Shown: in pieces, positions 59,620-64,000 of the stretch
Layout: the number at the start of each line of letters is the position of its first letter
Position numbering within the stretch: the stretch's first letter is position 1
DNA from: Ecytonucleospora hepatopenaei
Taxonomy: Eukaryota; Microsporidia; Enterocytozoonidae
Direction: 5' to 3'
DNA: 64,000 bases
Assembly: GCA_026692725.1 (NCBI GenBank)
Contig: JAPMUG010000003.1
Coordinates: forward strand, 1-64,000
Notes under the pieces: generated by a model
What the model was told of the DNA's origin: nothing
Seen by the model: only the letters and a program-made list of their open reading frames with translations
Database searches by the model: none
Position numbers and translations under genes: made by a program

Positions 59620-60261
59620 TTAACCGTTCTGTGTATCAAAATCGCCTAAATATGAGTCCGTATTACATGATTCAGTTTTATGCTTTGGTTTTGTGTAATT
59701 GCAGTGAGCTTCGTTATTATCAGAAGAAATTTCTTTTTCCTCTGATAATAAATCTTCCATCTTTAGTAGTTTACCATAAACCTTATGTGTCTTTTGTGAA
59801 TTTGTTTTTAAAAAAATATTATATTTTTTGTCATAACAACAATTTCCTAATGCTGTTCCAAATTGTCTTAAACAACGTTTTATTGAATCGGTTACAGCTT
59901 CTTTACGTGCATTTTCAATGGCGTTTAGCTTGTTTTTCATATTTTCGCATGATCCAAATCCAACATCTTCTTTTGATATTTTTACTGTCTTATTATTGTC
60001 TATTACATATACAATAACCTTACAAATACAAGAAAAACCAACACTGAATTTTCCATCGCTTTTAGAATCCATAAATTCTTTTTTAATTTTTTTAACTTTT
60101 GTAGACCAACCATCAAATCCAAATATCTTGTTGGCCAAGTTTATAGCGACGTGTCCTTCTAAGTATGTAAATTGACTTGATCCATTAGACCTTGTGGCTA
60201 TAAACTCCCTCGAAAGATATTTATTAAGTAAACTTGCAACAATTTTTTTGCTTTTAGGCAT
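59620..60261 (-). CDS. RAD52: Rad52 single-strand annealing protein (short form)
   Basis: 213 aa. The conserved Rad52/22 domain occupies about 1-155: SSQFTYLEGHVAINLANKIFGFDGW, EDVGFGSCENM, then NARKEAVTDSIKRCLRQFGTALGN. It anneals ssDNA during homologous recombination. The C-terminal half of yeast Rad52 that binds Rad51 and RPA is missing apart from about 55 polar residues, so Rad51 loading may be absent. No CCC motif. Confidence 0.95.
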   Translation of the reverse strand: MPKSKKIVASLLNKYLSREFIATRSNGSSQFTYLEGHVAINLANKIFGFDGWSTKVKKIKKEFMDSKSDGKFSVGFSCICKVIVYVIDNNKTVKISKEDVGFGSCENMKNKLNAIENARKEAVTDSIKRCLRQFGTALGNCCYDKKYNIFLKTNSQKTHKVYGKLLKMEDLLSEEKEISSDNNEAHCNYTKPKHKTESCNTDSYLGDFDTQNG

Positions 60262-60293
60262 AAAAATAAAAAAACATTTTTTAAAAGTAAAAT

Positions 60294-60560
60294 TTATTTT
60301 TGCTTATACCAGGCACTAAATGCAAAAGAAACGACAATTGTTATAACTGCAACGAACAATTGAATTGGAGAGGTAGAAGGCCTAAGTCTACAGATAAAAT
60401 GACAGCCAAAAACAATTAAAATAAATGCCAAATAGAAACCCACAACCTGCATTGCAGACATGCTTAACGCAGACTGTGCATCACCTACAATTTCCTTCAT
60501 TTTCTGTATGCTTTTTTTATTATATTGCATAATTTGTCTTCCATCAGGATTTTTTGTCAT
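60294..60560 (-). CDS. Small membrane protein with two TM segments
   Basis: 88 aa, not recognised. A polar N-terminus (to about 35), TM1 at about 38-57 (MQVVGFYLAFILIVFGCHFI), a short basic/Pro loop (CRLRPSTSP), TM2 at about 66-83 and a basic end. AAACCC lies about 16 nt upstream of the ATG, so the gene is credible. It could be a small subunit of an ER complex, but no family motif is seen. Confidence 0.65.
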   Translation of the reverse strand: MTKNPDGRQIMQYNKKSIQKMKEIVGDAQSALSMSAMQVVGFYLAFILIVFGCHFICRLRPSTSPIQLFVAVITIVVSFAFSAWYKQK

Positions 60561-60595
60561 GGTAAATATAAGGGTTTGTTTGAAACAAAAATTTA

Positions 60596-62299
60596 TTAAA
60601 TTACATCAATGGTTTCAAAATCAGAAAGGCACATGTATTTTTCACCAATTTTTAAGCCTATAAAATATCCAAACTGTTTTATATCTTCATCATATATCTC
60701 AACTGTAACATTTTCTTCCAAATCATAATTTATCACCTTTTCCAGGTTATGGTTATCAAACACAACTAGCTTAATATTTTTAAAATATTTAGAACGTACA
60801 TTCTCATCAAATGATATTTTAAAAGATAAAATAAATGGTCTATTGGCATACTTTTTTGTTTCAAAATGGCTAACTGCAAAATAAAAATTCTTTTTTACCA
60901 TAATTTTTGTATCTGCATAAAGCAGCAAAATAAAATGTTTAAAATCAATTTCATTGTCTATAACGCAATCATTTTCAACTGTTTCACTTGTTTTTTGGTC
61001 ACATTCATTATTTTTCTCCAAACATCTTTCTTTATATAGCTTTATGCTCTCATAAATATCAAAACTATCATCTGTAAAGCTACTATCCTCTTCCAAAATA
61101 TCACAATTACTTTCTTTATCTGAAATTATTATACTATGATCACTATCATCTAACTTTTGTTTTTTTACAGAATTTTGATAATCCGATGAAATGACATTTA
61201 AGCAATTATCTAAAAAATCATTAAGAGAAATTTCAGTGGCAAAATTTACACAAACAATATCTTTAAGAGTGTCATCAACTGTGTTTTTGCCCAACTCAAA
61301 CACAAATTCTATTGGGACTCTCTCAGGAATTTTTCTAAAAATTTCTTCACTTTCTAAAAAAGATGAACTATCCTCTTTGGTTTCTTTATTGACTAAAAGA
61401 ATCTGTTTAAGCTTAAAATCAATAAATTTTAAATTTTCTTGTACTTCAGGTGAAATTTTTAACTCTTTCACCTTTTCTCGTGAATATTTGCACAAAACAC
61501 ATTTGAAAATAAAAATTTGTTTAAAATATTCTTCGTCTAACATGCTTTTACCAGAATTTAAAACATAATTTACATTTGCATTTATGTAGTTGATGTAAAC
61601 ATCAACATTATTTTCAATTAACTGTGCAAGAACTGTGTATTTTAAAGCATCATCCGGAAAATTTAAGTCAAACAAATAAAAAAACATTTTTTCATTTTCT
61701 GTATATAAATTAATTAGTATAAACAGAACATTTTCAAACAAAATTACATTTTTTTCTTTTAAACATCCCAATATAAATTGGATGTGTGCATCTGATGGTT
61801 TAATTGCTATTTTTTCTCTTAATTTTATTTCAGTACATTCTCTTAAAACAGAAGAAACGACTGTTCTAAGTTCTTTGTTCGTTTCATTTAAGAGTTCTAT
61901 AAGAAAGTTAATGGCTTGAGGTATTAAAAAATATCTAAGAGATTCAATAACTGCTTTTTTTACATAAAAATCTTCATCTTCAACCGCATAAATATAGATA
62001 CCAATATCATTTACGTCAAAAAGACGTTCTTTGTCTTTGCTGTGAATATCGCCAAATTTCTTTAAAAGCTCAGCAAATGCCAAACGCACATGGTTATCAG
62101 TGTCTACTATTAGAAAATGAATTTTTTCTAAAAGTTCAATTGTATAAAGATTTTTGTTGCTGCTGTTCATTAGTTTTTTAATAACTGTTAAACGCACAAA
62201 TTCATTTTCATCCTTTAAAAAACGCAATAAAATATCCAATTCTATTTTACCTGCATTTATAAAATTTATTCTATCTTTATATGTAATCAAATTTATCAT
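60596..62299 (-). CDS. HEAT-repeat protein
   Basis: 567 aa. Residues about 1-190 are HEAT-type helical pairs (ELDILLRFLKDENEFVRLTVIKKL style; then DTDNHVRLAFAELLKKFG; EDEDFYVKKAVIESLRYF). An acidic Ser-rich linker lies at about 395-440. A beta-rich C-terminal domain follows at about 455-567 (NRPFILSFKISFDENV, KLVVFDNHNLEKVINYDL). HEAT plus a C-terminal beta domain loosely recalls Integrator subunit 4, but this is only an architectural similarity. No CCC motif at the ATG. Confidence 0.65.
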   Translation of the reverse strand: MINLITYKDRINFINAGKIELDILLRFLKDENEFVRLTVIKKLMNSSNKNLYTIELLEKIHFLIVDTDNHVRLAFAELLKKFGDIHSKDKERLFDVNDIGIYIYAVEDEDFYVKKAVIESLRYFLIPQAINFLIELLNETNKELRTVVSSVLRECTEIKLREKIAIKPSDAHIQFILGCLKEKNVILFENVLFILINLYTENEKMFFYLFDLNFPDDALKYTVLAQLIENNVDVYINYINANVNYVLNSGKSMLDEEYFKQIFIFKCVLCKYSREKVKELKISPEVQENLKFIDFKLKQILLVNKETKEDSSSFLESEEIFRKIPERVPIEFVFELGKNTVDDTLKDIVCVNFATEISLNDFLDNCLNVISSDYQNSVKKQKLDDSDHSIIISDKESNCDILEEDSSFTDDSFDIYESIKLYKERCLEKNNECDQKTSETVENDCVIDNEIDFKHFILLLYADTKIMVKKNFYFAVSHFETKKYANRPFILSFKISFDENVRSKYFKNIKLVVFDNHNLEKVINYDLEENVTVEIYDEDIKQFGYFIGLKIGEKYMCLSDFETIDVI

Positions 62300-62509
62300 T
62301 TAATATTTTAAAATAAATTGTAAAATGTTTAAAAAAGTATAAGGATGTAAAAATTTATTTTTTATAAACTTTAAACTGCAATTTTTATCACTTAAAATAC
62401 AAAATCATCTAATTAAAAACTTTTAAAATATTTAAGCTTAAATATATTTTATGCCTTTGTTTTTTCAAATGAAACATAAAAATAAATTTTTAAAAGAGGG
62501 GTAACAAAA

Positions 62510-63037
62510 ATGGCAGGAAAGGAAGCAGATCCATTATTTATGGAATTAAATCAATACAGAAGCAAAGGAGGGTTTTTTAAAGGAAACAACACATTTTTTG
62601 AGTCTAAGTTTGACTTTGAATATTTTGGGCTATCTTACAGCCAAAGATTTTTAGCATTTGTAATTTGCTTTGTGTGTGCGATTGTAACATTTTTTTATGC
62701 GCTCATGAATACTTTTTATATTCCCCTAAAACCATATAAGTTTGCAGTTCCATATGCATTTAGCAATTTGTTTTTCTTTATTATGATTGGGTTTTTAAAA
62801 GGATTTAAATCTTATTTTAGGGGATTAAATGCACCACATAAAAGACTTTATACGTATACTTTTTTGATAAGTACATTTATGACAATATACTTTGCAGCCA
62901 AATCATATTACATTGTGTCCATGTTTTTAATGATTTTGCAAATAGCATCTTTTGGATGTTTTGCAATTTCATTTATACCTGGAGGTGCTGGGGGTCTTTC
63001 TTCAATGTTAAAAATGATGTTTAAAGGATGGAGGTGA
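62510..63037 (+). CDS. SFT2-family vesicle transport membrane protein
   Basis: 175 aa with four TM segments (about 48-68, 79-98, 117-135, 137-155). The conserved entry LSYSQRFLAFVICFVCAIV matches SFT2 (LSYxQRLxGFxxCF), followed by PYAFSNLFFFIMIGFLKGF (family: YxxGNxxxLxSTxFLxGP), and the late FISFIPGG-like segment (ISFIPGGAGGLSSM). SFT2 acts in endosome-to-Golgi vesicle fusion, the same step as Rab6. GAGGGG rather than CCC precedes the ATG. Confidence 0.82.
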   Translation: MAGKEADPLFMELNQYRSKGGFFKGNNTFFESKFDFEYFGLSYSQRFLAFVICFVCAIVTFFYALMNTFYIPLKPYKFAVPYAFSNLFFFIMIGFLKGFKSYFRGLNAPHKRLYTYTFLISTFMTIYFAAKSYYIVSMFLMILQIASFGCFAISFIPGGAGGLSSMLKMMFKGWR

Positions 63038-63117
63038 ATAAATAAATATTAAGAAAATTTTGTTTTTTCTTTTTAGCCCATTTTTAAAGTATTTAGATAA
63101 CTTAGTTTTTTAAAAAA

Positions 63118-64000
63118 ATGATAGACAAAAGAACTTTATCAAGTCGCAATAAACCAAAGACTAAAAAAAGTTCAGAGACAGTAAAAAAGATCGAATCAAA
63201 AGATTCTCCTACTGAAACTAATATTAATGAAAATTTATTACAAAACAAAAAAACAGTGGTTTCAACAACTTCAGTTATAAACAGTACAACTGGAAAGAAA
63301 GGAGGGATTAATTTAGCTGCACTTAGAAAGCAGCAAGCACAAAAAGCAGAAGATGACAAGAAAATATTTGAAGCCAAAAAGAAAGCAGAAGAAGAATATA
63401 AAGTAAGATTGGCCGAAGCAGAAAAGAAGCTGAAAGAAAAAGAAGAAAAAGAAAGGTTTGAAAAAGAAGAAAAGGAAAAAATCAAAATTGTTCAGAAAAA
63501 ACTTGCAAGAACAGGAATTTTTGGAATTTCTAAAAAACCAGAAGAAACAAAAACACCTAGTATTCCAGAAGAAAAGCCAACACTTACCAAACAAATTAAG
63601 AAGGAAAGAATCAGCTCATATAAAAGTCCTATATGTTGTATTTTAGGACACGTAGACACTGGAAAAACAAAGTTGTTGGACAAACTACGTGAATCAAATG
63701 TACAGGGCAATGAAGCTGGTGGTATAACACAGCAAATTGGTGCCACTTTTTTTCCTACAGAAATGCTTAATGAAAAATGTCACCGTACTTTACATGAAGA
63801 AATTTTATCATCTTTGCCCGGTATTTTGGTAATTGACACACCTGGTCACGAGTCATTTTCAAATTTACGCTCACGTGGTTCTTCATTGTGCGACCTTGCC
63901 ATTCTCGTTGTTGACATTTGTCATGCTTTAGAACCTCAAACTATTGAGTCAATTCAATTGTTAAAAAATAAAAAAACACCTTTTATTGTTGCTCTCAACA
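63118..64000 (+). CDS. FUN12: Translation initiation factor eIF5B (5' part; cut by window end)
   Basis: The first 294 codons are visible. A Lys/Glu-rich coil (about 60-130) precedes the GTPase domain: G1 [13 protein letters not shown], switch [15 protein letters not shown]3 [15 protein letters not shown], then [16 protein letters not shown]. It is the ribosomal subunit-joining GTPase. The N-terminal extension is about 170 residues, much shorter than the several hundred of yeast and human. TTAGCCCA lies about 40 nt upstream of the ATG. The gene continues beyond base 64000. Confidence 0.95.
   Translation, partial: MIDKRTLSSRNKPKTKKSSETVKKIESKDSPTETNINENLLQNKKTVVSTTSVINSTTGKKGGINLAALRKQQAQKAEDDKKIFEAKKKAEEEYKVRLAEAEKKLKEKEEKERFEKEEKEKIKIVQKKLARTGIFGISKKPEETKTPSIPEEKPTLTKQIKKERISSYKSPICCILGHVDTGKTKLLDKLRESNVQGNEAGGITQQIGATFFPTEMLNEKCHRTLHEEILSSLPGILVIDTPGHESFSNLRSRGSSLCDLAILVVDICHALEPQTIESIQLLKNKKTPFIVALN

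Overview
The window looks like one chromosome end of a microsporidian (a fungus-related intracellular parasite). The evidence is a telomeric array at base 1, a very AT-rich genome with short intergenic gaps, shortened versions of essential eukaryotic genes, and a CCC (or CCCC) motif just upstream of most start codons, which is the known microsporidian start signal. The lineage (for example Nosema/Vairimorpha-like) cannot be fixed from the sequence alone.

Layout: 1-1340 is a C-strand telomere array (G strand TTAG with TTTAG and TTAGG variants) that decays towards its inner edge. 1341-1779 is a homogeneous 30-bp satellite of 14.6 copies. 1780-4120 is gene-free AT-rich subtelomere with one more GC-rich relic island. 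4121-11049 is an extremely AT-rich gene zone. Its genes (a TPR protein, N-myristoyltransferase, two Asn-rich single-TM proteins, an inactive-looking rhodanese-like protein) are full of Asn/Thr/Ile/Tyr codon runs, lack CCC start motifs and are partly interrupted. From about 11.2 kb onward the sequence becomes a compact, normal-looking core with genes on both strands, tiny spacers, overlaps and two divergent promoters of about 31 and 42 bp.

The core is rich in translation-initiation functions: eIF2B epsilon, eIF2 beta, eIF2 alpha, eIF5B (cut by the window end), deoxyhypusine synthase, a leucyl-tRNA synthetase with a collapsed editing domain, Trm8-like tRNA m7G methyltransferase and a DusA-type tRNA dihydrouridine synthase. 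Other recognisable jobs are secretion and trafficking (Sec61 alpha, Rab6/Ypt6, SFT2-like, a possible Sec3 exocyst subunit, a SCYL1-like pseudokinase), transport (choline transporter-like protein, ZIP zinc transporter), nucleotide and sugar metabolism (NDK, uridine kinase, GDP-mannose pyrophosphorylase), chromosome biology (KNL1/Spc105-like, Cdc16/APC6, Bre1-like RING protein, Rad52, TAF2), ribosome biogenesis (Noc3), actin binding (tandem CH protein) and a divergent pair of LRR proteins with Cys-rich tails.

The most noteworthy signals are: N-myristoyltransferase restored to a single frame by removing a 17-nt GT...AG segment; TAF2 split across two frames next to both a GTAAGT and an A7 run; an in-frame TAA inside a subtelomeric membrane-protein gene; loss of LeuRS editing; a bacterial-type DusA; and the sharp switch in composition and start signals near 11 kb. 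Start codons were placed at ATG. Where the longest open frame began at TTG or GTG, the ATG downstream of the CCC motif was chosen.
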